From Parcubacteria group bacterium (GTDB lineage: Bacteria > Patescibacteriota > Minisyncoccia > UBA10092): a stretch of DNA of 44,817 bases. A program made the position numbers and the translations under genes. The notes beneath the pieces were generated by a model. That model searched no databases. It worked only from the letters and a program-made list of their open reading frames with translations, and was not told the origin of the DNA. The stretch is taken from contig JACPHB010000001.1 in the NCBI GenBank assembly GCA_016188835.1, positions 1-44,817 of the forward strand, written 5' to 3'. Positions within the stretch are counted from its first letter, which is position 1. Each line of letters starts with the position of its first letter. Below are positions 1-9,735 of this stretch, piece by piece.

Positions 1-965
<965 letters not shown>

Positions 966-1160
966 GGGAGTAAAACTGAATGCTAAATTTTTTAGCGTTC
1001 TAGTGTCGATCGTTCGATTTTCGAATTCGAAACCGAACGGGGTATTGGTCTTAAAACCCTAATCAAGACCGCTTTTCTGCCGAGCTAAAGGCAGAAGATC
1101 CGCCTTTGGTCGCTTTCGGCGACCTTCGGCGATGCAAGGTCGTGGCAACTTTAAGAAATC

Positions 1161-1200
1161 AAACAAAAATGGTCCCGCAATTGCGGGGTGTTTTTGTTTT
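1161..1200 (+). terminator. Rho-independent terminator after 16S
   Basis: ACAAAAATGGTCCCGCAATTGCGGGGTGTTTTTGTTTT hairpin plus T-run. Confidence 0.7.
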
Positions 1201-1238
1201 GTGTTATGATAAAATTATCATAATTAACTAAGAAATAT

Positions 1239-1427
1239 ATGATGTACAATTGGGGAAATATGGGTCAGATGATGAATAATTTTTGGGGCAACTGCGGCGG
1301 TTCGTGGTTATTTTTTGGCGGGTCGCTTTTTATTTTCTGGTGGTTATTCCAAGTTTTATTCGGAGTTGGCATTTTAATTTTGATTTATCTTTTGATTAAA
1401 AAGTTGTTAAGAGAAATTAAAAAATAA
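1239..1427 (+). CDS. Small hydrophobic membrane protein
   Basis: 62 aa ORF with one or two TM stretches, Met/Asn/Trp/Gly-rich N-terminus and basic tail. Confidence 0.6.
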   Translation: MMYNWGNMGQMMNNFWGNCGGSWLFFGGSLFIFWWLFQVLFGVGILILIYLLIKKLLREIKK

Positions 1428-1430
1428 AAT

Positions 1431-1874
1431 ATGTTTCAAAAAATAAGCTTATTTTTACTCCGCATCGGAATGGGTATTTTATTTTTTTGGGCCGGTTACG
1501 CGAAATTGATTGATCCCGACTGGACGGCGGCAGGCTATATTTCTGGTTCAAAAGTACTTACTGGATTTTATTCTTGGCTTTTAAGTTCAAACGTTTTGCC
1601 GGCAATTAATTTTCTAAACGAATGGGGGCTTACTCTTATCGGCGTGGCGCTGATTATTGGTGTTTTTGTCCGCTTAGCATCATTTTTCGGCCTTGTTCTC
1701 ATGGTTTTATACTATCTTCCGATTTACCCTCCGGCGCATGGCTTGGTTGATGAACATATTATTTACTCGTTGGTATTTTTAGTTCTAATGGGATTTGGCG
1801 CCGGCAAGATTTTAACTCTCAATAGTTGGATTCAAACGCGGCTTCATCCAATGTGGCATAAGTGGGTTGACTAA
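1431..1874 (+). CDS. DoxX/MauE-like membrane protein
   Basis: LRIGMGILFFWAGYAKLIDPDW...FLNEWGLTLIGVALIIGVFVRLASFFGLVLMVLYYL resembles the DoxX family; four hydrophobic segments. Confidence 0.75.
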   Translation: MFQKISLFLLRIGMGILFFWAGYAKLIDPDWTAAGYISGSKVLTGFYSWLLSSNVLPAINFLNEWGLTLIGVALIIGVFVRLASFFGLVLMVLYYLPIYPPAHGLVDEHIIYSLVFLVLMGFGAGKILTLNSWIQTRLHPMWHKWVD

Positions 1875-2326
1875 TGAGAAAATTTTTACTTTTCACAATT
1901 TTATTTTTAGCTTTGGTTGGGGCTGTTGATGCCGGTTATTTGCTTGTTCAAACGGTTAGCGGCAAAGCGGTAGTTTGCCCCAGCGTTCCGGTTGGCCGGT
2001 TTAATTTAAACCAATGCAATATTGTTTTAGCGACGATTTATGCTAAGTTTTTAGGATTACCCACAGCATTTTACGGTCTCGCTGCTTATTTATTTTTTAC
2101 CATTCTGGTTTTATATAGCTTAGCCGAAAATCGGCCAAATGCCGTAAAGCTTCTAATGTATTTATCCGGCCTCGGAGTTTTAGTATCGGCTTATTTTATT
2201 TATCTGCAATTTTTTGTGATAAATGCTCTTTGTTTTTACTGTTTGACTTCTGCTTCTGTAATGACCTTGATTTTTATCTTAAGTGTTGCGTATAATCTGA
2301 AATATTATTCTATTAAGGGCGTGTAG
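1874..2326 (+). CDS. Vitamin K epoxide reductase (VKOR)-like membrane protein
   Basis: Early Cys pair (VVCPSVPVGRFNLNQCN) plus CFYC (CXXC) in a TM helix; LGLPTAFYGLAAYL motif. Confidence 0.75.
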   Translation: MRKFLLFTILFLALVGAVDAGYLLVQTVSGKAVVCPSVPVGRFNLNQCNIVLATIYAKFLGLPTAFYGLAAYLFFTILVLYSLAENRPNAVKLLMYLSGLGVLVSAYFIYLQFFVINALCFYCLTSASVMTLIFILSVAYNLKYYSIKGV

Positions 2327-2393
2327 CTCAGTTGGTTAGAGCGCGTCACTGATAATGACGAGGTCCATGGTTCGAATCCATGCACGCCCACCA
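2317..2393 (+). tRNA. tRNA-Ile(GAU), CCA encoded
   Basis: GGGCGTG/CACGCCC acceptor, anticodon GAT in CTGATAATG loop, TTCGAATCC T-arm, ACCA 3' end. Confidence 0.95.
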
Positions 2394-2465
2394 CTTATCC
2401 ACACCCTATTGCAATTTACGAACAAATAAGATAGAATATACACATTAATATTAAATATAAAAACA

Positions 2466-2620
2466 TGGCTCAAGAAGCATATTGCGTTAAGTGCAAGGCC
2501 AAGAGAATGATGAAAGACGCTCACGAGACCTCTGAAAAGGGGGCGGTCAGAGAAAGGCAATGACAGGTACTTGCGAAAAGTGCGGCACCAAAATGTTCAG
2601 GATTATGCCAAAAAAGTAAG
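2466..2620 (+). pseudogene. DUF5679-like zinc-ribbon small protein, frameshifted
   Basis: MAQEAYCVKCKAKRMMKDAHETSEKG then, after a shift at G5 (2540-2544), GGQRKAMTGTCEKCGTKMFRIMPKK*. Two CxxC halves in different frames. Confidence 0.75.
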
Positions 2621-2662
2621 ATAAATTAGATAGGCCTTTTTCATACATTAAAGACATGTCTT

Positions 2663-2701
2663 AACAAAATCGCCCCGAGCTTGTCGAGGGGCGATTTTGT
2701 T
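2663..2701 (+). terminator. Terminator hairpin
   Basis: AACAAAATCGCCCCGAGCTTGTCGAGGGGCGATTTTGTTT. Confidence 0.75.
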
Positions 2702-2719
2702 TATAATATAATTATATCC

Positions 2720-2791
2720 GGGCCCGTAGTTCAGTGGTAGAACGCCTCATTTGCAATGAGGAGGTCAGCGGTTCAATCCCGCTCGGGTCCA
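2720..2791 (+). tRNA. tRNA-Ala(UGC), CCA not encoded
   Basis: GGGCCCG/CGGGTCC acceptor with G3:U70 pair, anticodon TGC in TTTGCAA loop, GGTTCAATCCC T-arm. Confidence 0.95.
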
Positions 2792-2879
2792 AAATTAACT
2801 ATTACTTAACCATGTTCATGTGTATAACTTAAGTATCAAATTTATGGTAAGATTGAAATATTACAATTAAAGCCAAAAA

Positions 2880-3062
2880 ATGCTTATTAAAGTTTTATTT
2901 GGTGCTTCCATTATCCTTACTGGTCTGTTTTTAGCTTTGCCAGAGGCCTTGGCTCCAATTTCAACTATTGGCAGCGATCCTTACACCGTTGGCAGGTTGG
3001 TTGGTATTGCCGCTGTTATATTTGAGGCCTGGTGGATCGTTAATAAATTGTCAGGGAAATAA
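2880..3062 (+). CDS. Small membrane protein
   Basis: 60 aa ORF with two hydrophobic segments. Confidence 0.5.
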   Translation: MLIKVLFGASIILTGLFLALPEALAPISTIGSDPYTVGRLVGIAAVIFEAWWIVNKLSGK

Positions 3063-3210
3063 CGGCAAAAACAGACAAAAGTTATCCACAGCAATTTTGG
3101 ATAAAAAATGTTAAAGTTATTTTAACGGTGCTTTTTAGTATCGGCATTAAAAAGGTCGGTTTTAAATTACAAATCCTCTTAAATAATTACTATTAAATAA
3201 AAATAAATAA

Positions 3211-3894
3211 ATGTTTGTTCAAACTTGGGCAGATGTTATAAGATTTACTCTTCAAAATCTTTGGACCGGTTTTGTTATGTTCTTGCCTAATTTTTTAGGC
3301 GCTTTGGTAATATTTTTTGTCGGCCTTGTTATTGCCGCCGGTCTTAGCAAAATAGTGGAAAAATTAGTTGACGCATTGAAATTAGACCGATTACTTGAAC
3401 AATTCGGCCTTGGCAAAATCCTTGAAAGAGCCGACTTGCGGCTTGATTCCGGTCGTTTTATTGGTGTTTTGGTTCAATGGTTTTTTGTTATCGTTACACT
3501 TTTAGCTGTAAGCGATATTTTGGAATTGGAGGCTTTTTCTGACTTCTTACAACAGGTTTTGCTGTATGTTCCGAATATTATTATTGCCGTTTTGATAATG
3601 CTCGCCGGAGTGGTTATGGCCGCTTTTTTGGCCAGACTGGTTCGGGCGTCGGTTTTAGCCGCTCGGCTTCACTCGGCTCATTTCCTTGGGGCTTTAACAA
3701 AATGGTCGGTTCTGGTTTTCGCGTTTTTAGCCGCACTTTCTCAGCTTGGAATTGCCGGTGCTTTGGTTAATACCTTGATTATGGGTTTTGTGGCAATGTT
3801 GGCTTTGGCTGGTGGTTTAGCTTTTGGCCTTGGCGGTCGCGATGTCGCTGCTTCTTGGCTTGAAAAAATGAAATCAGAAGTCTCCAACAGATAA
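3211..3894 (+). CDS. Mechanosensitive channel-related TM-helix protein
   Basis: Multiple TM helices; FLPNFLGALVIFFVGLVIAAGLSKIVEKLVDALKLDRLLEQFGLGKIL and terminal ALAGGLAFGLGGRDVAASWLEK, as in MscS/CmpX TM-helix repeat proteins. Confidence 0.75.
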   Translation: MFVQTWADVIRFTLQNLWTGFVMFLPNFLGALVIFFVGLVIAAGLSKIVEKLVDALKLDRLLEQFGLGKILERADLRLDSGRFIGVLVQWFFVIVTLLAVSDILELEAFSDFLQQVLLYVPNIIIAVLIMLAGVVMAAFLARLVRASVLAARLHSAHFLGALTKWSVLVFAFLAALSQLGIAGALVNTLIMGFVAMLALAGGLAFGLGGRDVAASWLEKMKSEVSNR

Positions 3895-3911
3895 TTTTCT
3901 GTAAATTCCAA

Positions 3912-3948
3912 AAATAAACTGCTCCGTTTACGGAGCAGTTTATTTTTT
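3912..3948 (+). terminator. Rho-independent terminator
   Basis: AAATAAACTGCTCCGTTTACGGAGCAGTTTATTTTTT. Confidence 0.8.
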
Positions 3949-3955
3949 CGTTTTT

Positions 3956-3980
3956 ACTATTGATTTCCGATATCAATAAT
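3956..3980. repeat. Family-1 palindrome upstream of RAYT-1
   Basis: ACTATTGATTTCCGATATCAATAAT; near-palindromic TATTGAT...ATCAATA. Confidence 0.75.
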
Positions 3981-3998
3981 GATATAGGATAAGAACAT

Positions 3999-4694
3999 AT
4001 GCGAAAACAAAAACTGGTTTCCGGCAATATTTATCACGTTTATAACCGCGGCGTTGAAAAGCGCGATATTTTTATTGAAGATAAAGATTATCTACGTTTT
4101 ATTTATGACCTTGGCTTATTTAATGATGTTGAGCCGGCTTATAATGTCGGTTTTAAATTAAAACAATCTATTATTGATATCGGATATCAATATGTTGCTG
4201 AAAATAAGTTTGTGGATATTCTAGCTTTTTGCTTAATGCCGAATCATTATCATTTACTTTTAAAGCAGAAAGTTGAGAATGGCATTACCGAATTTATGAG
4301 AAAATTAGGCATTGGCTATGTGAATTATTTTAATCTTGAATATCAAAGGGTGGGCACCCTGTTTCAGGGCAAATTTAAGTCAGTTTTAATTGAAAATACT
4401 TCTCAGTTGCTTTATATTCCTCATTATATTCATTTAAATCCTTTAGATAAATTTATGCCGAAATGGCGCGAGAAAAAAATAAGCAATAAAAAAGGCGCGA
4501 TTGATTTTCTCAATTCTTACAAATGGTCAAGTTATTCTGATTATACAGGAATAGGAAAGTTAATATTTCCCAGTGTTATTGAAAAGGATATTTTAAGTGA
4601 ATATTTCGGTGAGGCTAATGAATATATCAACGATTTATATAATTTTATTAGTGATATGGATTTATCTAATATTTCTGATCTTACTTTAGAATAA
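3999..4694 (+). CDS. REP-associated tyrosine transposase (Y1_Tnp/RAYT, IS200-like)
   Basis: SGNIYHVYNRGVEKRDIF, FCLMPNHYHLLLKQ (HUH-type HYH), YFNLEYQRVGTLFQGKFKS, YIPHYIHLNPL, YKWSSYSDY. Confidence 0.95.
   Translation: MRKQKLVSGNIYHVYNRGVEKRDIFIEDKDYLRFIYDLGLFNDVEPAYNVGFKLKQSIIDIGYQYVAENKFVDILAFCLMPNHYHLLLKQKVENGITEFMRKLGIGYVNYFNLEYQRVGTLFQGKFKSVLIENTSQLLYIPHYIHLNPLDKFMPKWREKKISNKKGAIDFLNSYKWSSYSDYTGIGKLIFPSVIEKDILSEYFGEANEYINDLYNFISDMDLSNISDLTLE
4172..4192. repeat. Family-1 palindrome inside RAYT-1 ORF
   Basis: TATTGATATCGGATATCAATA, palindromic except centre; encodes IDIGYQY. Confidence 0.7.
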
Positions 4695-4741
4695 TTGATA
4701 TCCGATATCAATAGTTTTGGGGAAAAGTTGGGGATAAGTGG
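4694..4741 (+). repeat. Family-1 extended ~48-bp element at RAYT-1 3' end
   Basis: ATTGATATCCGATATCAATAGTTTTGGGGAAAAGTTGGGGATAAGTGG; aligns with 20508-20553 and the reverse complement of 13971-14016. Confidence 0.8.
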
Positions 4742-4792
4742 CGTTGACATGGTTTATCTAAATAGTGTAGTTTTGGAGAACATTTCAATTTT

Positions 4793-5314
4793 ATGGAAAC
4801 AATGAATTTTGGCGATTTAAATAATGAAAATAATAATCAAGCGGCGCCGAAGGCGCCGCGAAATAGAAAGTTAATTTGGGCTGGCATTGTATTAGCGGTT
4901 TTAATTTTAGCCGTAATCGGCTGGCAATATTGGCAGTACACGCAAACCCCGTATTACCAACAGATGAAGGCGGTAAAAGCAATCGAGAAAGATCTCAAAG
5001 AGCAAGATAAATGGGGCGGGAAAACACCGGAAGAAACCGTTAGATTATTCACCGAAGCGGTTAAAAAAGGCGATTTTGATTTGGCGAGTAAGTATGGGCG
5101 CTCTAAAGATATTAAACCTGCTTTAGAAAAAATAAATAATGACGGAAATATTAATTTGCTAATAAAAGATTTAGAAAATGGTGCATTGGAAGAGTCACCA
5201 GGTTTTGCTGGCGAGTACTTTGATTTAATTATTAAAGAAAATAACAAAAGAAAGTATTCGATATTAACAATGTACAAAAGTGATAGCGGTACTTGGAAAA
5301 TTGTTGAATTTTAA
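4793..5314 (+). CDS. Single-TM hypothetical protein with extracellular domain
   Basis: N-terminal TM helix RKLIWAGIVLAVLILAVIGWQYW followed by a soluble domain. Confidence 0.65.
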   Translation: METMNFGDLNNENNNQAAPKAPRNRKLIWAGIVLAVLILAVIGWQYWQYTQTPYYQQMKAVKAIEKDLKEQDKWGGKTPEETVRLFTEAVKKGDFDLASKYGRSKDIKPALEKINNDGNINLLIKDLENGALEESPGFAGEYFDLIIKENNKRKYSILTMYKSDSGTWKIVEF

Positions 5315-5330
5315 GGCTAAAAATTTAGAA

Positions 5331-8240
5331 ATGATATATAAAAATTTAAAAATTTCAATACTTATAACCGGAGGTCTGTTTTTGATCTCCGGTTTTTTGT
5401 TTTATCAAAATAGCGCGGCTTATAGCGATACAACAACTCATCCGGATTTATCGAGAGAAATTATTTCTTTTTATGAACTTTCAACGGGTAAAAAGTTTAC
5501 CGACGAACAGAAACAATGGATTATTCAGGGATCAAAAGATGAAGATAAGGCGCCAAGATGGATAAACCACTTTTATGATCCGGTTTTTGAAAGGGGTCTT
5601 CAGGCGGAAAGTATCGGCATAAGCGGATATTTAGCCAAAAATTGGGCGCAATATTCTTCTTATCAGAGCCTTAACCCTGAAAATATCGCTAACCTTTGGA
5701 CCGGCAAGGGGCCGGTTATTTCCGGAAGCTGGTGGGGCGATTTTTCTTATGAAGCGGCGATTAAAGATTATTCAAAAGATAAAGAAAAAGAGGCATATAT
5801 AGCTTTGGGCCATATATTACACCTTATTGAAGACATGACTGTTCCGGAACATACCAGAAATGATCCACATCCGGGTGGAGATTTACCGAGTTATTACGAA
5901 AATTGGACCAAGGACAATTCTTCCGGTTTAACCCAGGATTTGGGTAAAAGAATTTATAATCAAGGTAGAAAACCGGTTATTTACACTGATTTGGAGAATT
6001 ATTTTAACAATATAGCAGCTTACACGAACAATTATTTTTTCAGTCCGCGGACGATCAATTCAGGATTGTATCAAAAACCGAAAATTGTTTATGAAGACGA
6101 GACTTTTGCTTATGGCAAAGATGAAAATAATGAAATTTTTGATTTGGCGGTAATTAACGAAAAATCTTCTTATCGAAAGACCTATGAAATTAAAGATGAA
6201 AATAATCAAGTCCTCCAAGAATACTGGCTACGGCTATCTCGGCAGGCGGTGATAAACGGGGCGGGGGTGATTGGGCTTTTCCTAAATCAGGCAACGGCGG
6301 CGCGCGATGCGGAGTTAGCAAAACAGAAAATGGAAGCTCAACAACTGGCCAAGAAAAGCTCGTTTATAAGCCAAATAATTAACTTTTTTAGAAGCCCCAA
6401 TGCGCCTACAAGCGAACCGGCTTTAATAATAACAAGCGAGCTGACTCCAGCCGCGCCAAAAATAATTAAATCGGCGCCAAAACCGGTTCCGGCTCAGGTT
6501 ATAACTCCGGCGCCGCCTTCAACGGCAGTTTCCGCGCCGGCGCCGGCGCCAAAGCCGGCGCCAAAGCCGCAAAATCAATCTCCTCAAAGCAATCCTCCGA
6601 TGGTTTATGGCAGTGGTGGAGGAAGCGGAGGTGGCGGTTCGACCCCTTCGGCAAATTCAGGGCAAGTTGCGCTCGCCACGAGCGGCGGGGGAAGTGTTTC
6701 AAATTCAAACACACAACAGACAACAAACGACACACAACAAACAACTCAACAAAACAATCAAACGTCTGACACATCTGAAAATTCAAATGTTCAAACGTTT
6801 AAAACTGGCGATTTGGTTATCAATGAAATTATGTATGACCTTGAAGGTTCTGACACTTCAAGCGGAAAAAGCCGCGAATGGGTGGAGGTTTATAATAATT
6901 CCGGGCGCGAAATAGCTTTAACCGGCGGAAATAGCGGCTGGCGATTTAGCGATGGCTCAAACCATCTTTTAAATGAGCCGGCGGCACAAGGTTCTATGAC
7001 GATCCCGGCCGGCGGATACGCGATTTTAGCCGGAGACGCGGCAACATTTTTGATTGACCATCCGGGATTTGGCGGGACGGTTATTGATACGGTGATGAGC
7101 TTAAAAAACACATCGGCAACTTTAAAAATTTCTTCGCCTGACGGAGTAATAATAGATGAAGTGACTTACAATAGCTCTTGGGGCGCTAGCGGCAATGGGA
7201 AAACCTTGGAAAGAAAATCGGCGGCTGGCGGTTCAAACGACGCGGCGAATTGGAGTTTTTCTTCGGCAAATGGTGGAACGCCAGGTGCCGTAAATAATTG
7301 GTTTATTGCAACTTTGGGCCTCGGAACCGATGTTTCGGCAACGACAACTATTACAACAAACACTACTTGGACACTTGCCGGCAGCCCTTACCGGCTGTTT
7401 TTTGATGGCACGCGCCGGCCGACTGTGTCGGCCGGCGCGATTCTGACCATTGAACCCGGAGTAAAAATTATTCCCCAAGGCGGAAATTACACCGCAATGG
7501 AAATTCAAGGAACTCTTAACGCCATCGCTACCTCTGGCGCGCCCATAATTTTTACATCAAAAAATGATGCCGACCCTTCGACGGGCTCAGGGCAAGCAAC
7601 ACCACAAAAAGGTGATTGGCTCAATATTGCTTTCAGCCCGGGCTCACAAGTTAATATGGACTACGTTGAGTTTCGATACGGCGGCCAAGGAATTACGCTT
7701 CCGCTTCATGAAATGGTTAATATTGTCGGCGCGATGGTCAATATAAAGAATTCAAAATTTAGCAATTCCCAAAGCACCGCCTTGCATTTAATGGATTCAT
7801 CCGGAGTTATAGAAAATTCTGTTTTTTCCGATAATAATTGCGGCATATCCGCAGATTCAATTAATGGCGTAGCCAACACTGCTTATGGCGGTTGTTATGG
7901 AGTTCATACAAGTGGGCAGATTTTTTCTTCAACCGCATTGGAAATCAAAAATAACCAATTTATTCGCAATCAATTTATCGGCGTTGAGGTTAGAAGCGGA
8001 GCGGCGCCGACTGTAAATAGCAATATTTTTACCGACAACGGTTATCCGATAAAAATTGAAAGCTCATATCCAACTATCACTAATTCTCAAATCGTAAATT
8101 CTACCCCTTCGACAAGCTCAGGGCAGGCGACCAGTACTTTTTTGGGAGGTATTGCTATTTCCGGATATACCCATTTTCATATATTTTTGAAACAAACGGG
8201 CCGGCGCTTTCGCCATACGTTGATGCCGGAGCTACTTTAA
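5331..8240 (+). CDS. Zn-dependent phospholipase C-like + lamin-tail domain + beta-helix surface protein (N-terminal part, frameshifted)
   Basis: TM/signal, [10 protein letters not shown] and [21 protein letters not shown] (PLC/S1-P1-like), Pro/Ala linker, [12 protein letters not shown]...[10 protein letters not shown] (LTD), parallel beta-helix-like repeats. Start chosen at internal Met because the ORF-track start overlaps the upstream CDS. Confidence 0.75.
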   Translation: MIYKNLKISILITGGLFLISGFLFYQNSAAYSDTTTHPDLSREIISFYELSTGKKFTDEQKQWIIQGSKDEDKAPRWINHFYDPVFERGLQAESIGISGYLAKNWAQYSSYQSLNPENIANLWTGKGPVISGSWWGDFSYEAAIKDYSKDKEKEAYIALGHILHLIEDMTVPEHTRNDPHPGGDLPSYYENWTKDNSSGLTQDLGKRIYNQGRKPVIYTDLENYFNNIAAYTNNYFFSPRTINSGLYQKPKIVYEDETFAYGKDENNEIFDLAVINEKSSYRKTYEIKDENNQVLQEYWLRLSRQAVINGAGVIGLFLNQATAARDAELAKQKMEAQQLAKKSSFISQIINFFRSPNAPTSEPALIITSELTPAAPKIIKSAPKPVPAQVITPAPPSTAVSAPAPAPKPAPKPQNQSPQSNPPMVYGSGGGSGGGGSTPSANSGQVALATSGGGSVSNSNTQQTTNDTQQTTQQNNQTSDTSENSNVQTFKTGDLVINEIMYDLEGSDTSSGKSREWVEVYNNSGREIALTGGNSGWRFSDGSNHLLNEPAAQGSMTIPAGGYAILAGDAATFLIDHPGFGGTVIDTVMSLKNTSATLKISSPDGVIIDEVTYNSSWGASGNGKTLERKSAAGGSNDAANWSFSSANGGTPGAVNNWFIATLGLGTDVSATTTITTNTTWTLAGSPYRLFFDGTRRPTVSAGAILTIEPGVKIIPQGGNYTAMEIQGTLNAIATSGAPIIFTSKNDADPSTGSGQATPQKGDWLNIAFSPGSQVNMDYVEFRYGGQGITLPLHEMVNIVGAMVNIKNSKFSNSQSTALHLMDSSGVIENSVFSDNNCGISADSINGVANTAYGGCYGVHTSGQIFSSTALEIKNNQFIRNQFIGVEVRSGAAPTVNSNIFTDNGYPIKIESSYPTITNSQIVNSTPSTSSGQATSTFLGGIAISGYTHFHIFLKQTGRRFRHTLMPELL
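6642..6666 (+). repeat. CCTTCGAC...CTCAGGGCAGG-type repeat, in coding sequence
   Basis: ACCCCTTCGGCAAATTCAGGGCAAG, encodes TPSANSGQ. Confidence 0.6.
7572..7596 (+). repeat. CCTTCGAC...CTCAGGGCAGG-type repeat, in coding sequence
   Basis: GACCCTTCGACGGGCTCAGGGCAAG, encodes DPSTGSGQ. Confidence 0.7.
8103..8127 (+). repeat. CCTTCGAC...CTCAGGGCAGG-type repeat, in coding sequence
   Basis: ACCCCTTCGACAAGCTCAGGGCAGG, encodes TPSTSSGQA. Confidence 0.7.
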
Positions 8241-8944
8241 CGATAGAACCGGGAACGATTTTAAAAACCAGCAACACCAATCCCACGCTTTTTGTTTATG
8301 GCAGTTTAATCGCCTCAACCACGCCGGATAATCCGATTTTTTTTACTTCTCTAAAAGATGATACAAAAGGAGGCGACACCAACGGCGATGGTTCGATTAC
8401 TTCGCCGCAAGACAACGATTGGGCGAACATAAAATTTCTTGCCGGTTCCATCGGCAGTTTCATAAATGCAATTTTTAATTATGCCGGATTTGGTTTTATT
8501 CCTCATAATTTGCCGTCAGCAAACACTTTGGCAAAAGATTTTCCAGCAATCATTGTGTCTGGCGTTAGTCCGAGCGCCACGAGCAGCCAGTGGATTGCCG
8601 AACATAGTTACAATTTTAATAAAATAGTCATTCATAAATTTTCCACGGCCAATCCTTTAAATCTCATTTATAAAATAGGTATAAAAAATTATCAGAATGA
8701 ATTTATTGCCGCTGTCGAATTGTCTAATATCCAAAATATAACCGAAACGGAGCTTTCCGTTGCCGTACAGGGGCAATTTATGGCCGGTGAAAAATATTAT
8801 GCGGCGATAGAAACCACTGATTCATTTTCCGTCGGCCAGGATGCCGACGGAAAGCTCGCCGTCGCTTTTTACGAACTGACGCCGGGGGAGCCGGCCAATC
8901 CCGCGCTTTCTATTGACGCCGGCGCCACAGTCGTTATTCAATAA
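8180..8944 (+). pseudogene. Frameshifted C-terminal continuation of the beta-helix protein
   Basis: Other frame reads ...[46 protein letters not shown]...[18 protein letters not shown]... to stop at 8944, matching upstream beta-helix motifs (TLTIEPG repeated). Confidence 0.7.
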
Positions 8945-8949
8945 AACCA

Positions 8950-9558
8950 ATGGAGGATATTTTTAATACCGAACTCGGGAGGAAAATTTTGGCTTTAACA
9001 AAAGCCAGTTTTAAGGTGTCTGATCTGATATCCGATCTGGTTTTGCGGGAAAAAATCAAACACCAAGTTCTTGAAGTTTATAAAACATTTTTGATTGATT
9101 CTAAGAACCAATCACTGCTTCTGAAAGAAATTGATATTTTAGACCAATATTTTGGTTTGGGAGGCCACCTGAATTTAATAAGAGAAGAACACTTGAAACA
9201 ATTGCGAAACGGATTTTTAGTTTTTAAAGCGCACATTATTTTGGCGATGAGCGAAAGCGATAAATCCAATATCAATTTTAAAAACATCCCAGTTGCAGAC
9301 GATCGCCTGCCTGCCGGTCAGGCAGGTCCGAAAGCGGGACAATCCGAAAATTTAAACGCGAAGCAAAAAAAAATTCTTGAAAAATTTAACGAAAAAAATA
9401 CATTAAAATTATCTGAAATAATGGAGCTTTTTCCAGATGTTTCCGAAAGAACCGTTCGCAATGAATTAACTTCTTTAATAGATCTTGGGAAAATCACAAG
9501 AGATGGCCGAGGAAACGGAAGTTTTTATAAACTAACTATTGATTCCGAGAATCAATAG
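8950..9558 (+). CDS. HTH (DeoR-like winged helix) regulatory protein
   Basis: C-terminal KQKKILEKFNEKNTLKLSEIMELFPDVSERTVRNELTSLIDLGKITRDGRGNGSFYKL. Confidence 0.7.
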   Translation: MEDIFNTELGRKILALTKASFKVSDLISDLVLREKIKHQVLEVYKTFLIDSKNQSLLLKEIDILDQYFGLGGHLNLIREEHLKQLRNGFLVFKAHIILAMSESDKSNINFKNIPVADDRLPAGQAGPKAGQSENLNAKQKKILEKFNEKNTLKLSEIMELFPDVSERTVRNELTSLIDLGKITRDGRGNGSFYKLTIDSENQ

Positions 9559-9559
9559 T
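9535..9559. repeat. Family-1-like palindrome supplying the stop codon of the HTH gene
   Basis: ACTATTGATTCCGAGAATCAATAGT; TAG at 9556-9558. Confidence 0.65.
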
Positions 9560-9573
9560 AGGGCAGGTAGTAA

Positions 9574-9661
9574 AATAATACGGCAATATTACGGCAATTA
9601 AATTGCCGTAATATTGCCGTATTATTGCCTAAACATTGCCTAAAAATGCCGAAATATTGCC
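9574..9661. repeat. Phased 11-bp TTGCC/GGCAA array including a 26+1+26 nt perfect palindrome
   Basis: AATAATACGGCAATATTACGGCAATT-A-AATTGCCGTAATATTGCCGTATTATT (9574-9626), then TGCC cores to 9661; core starts 9582, 9593, 9604, 9615, 9626, 9637, 9647, 9658. Confidence 0.9.
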
Positions 9662-9735
9662 ACACTATTTTTTCTTCTTCTCCAAAAAATGAGAGTAATA
9701 GTTTTCTGAAGTTTCCACAACCCATCTCGTCTTTC

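Noticed and set aside
2395-2425. Decayed family-1 copy (TTATCCACACCCTATTGCAATTTACGAAC)
   Set aside because: Resembles the family-1 element loosely, but the palindrome is not preserved; too weak to call.
2336-2560. Minus-strand ORF 2336-2560
   Set aside because: Antisense to tRNA-Ile and the DUF5679-like gene; spurious.
9574-9661. CRISPR array
   Set aside because: Unit of 11 bp with inverted orientation and no spacers; no cas genes in window.
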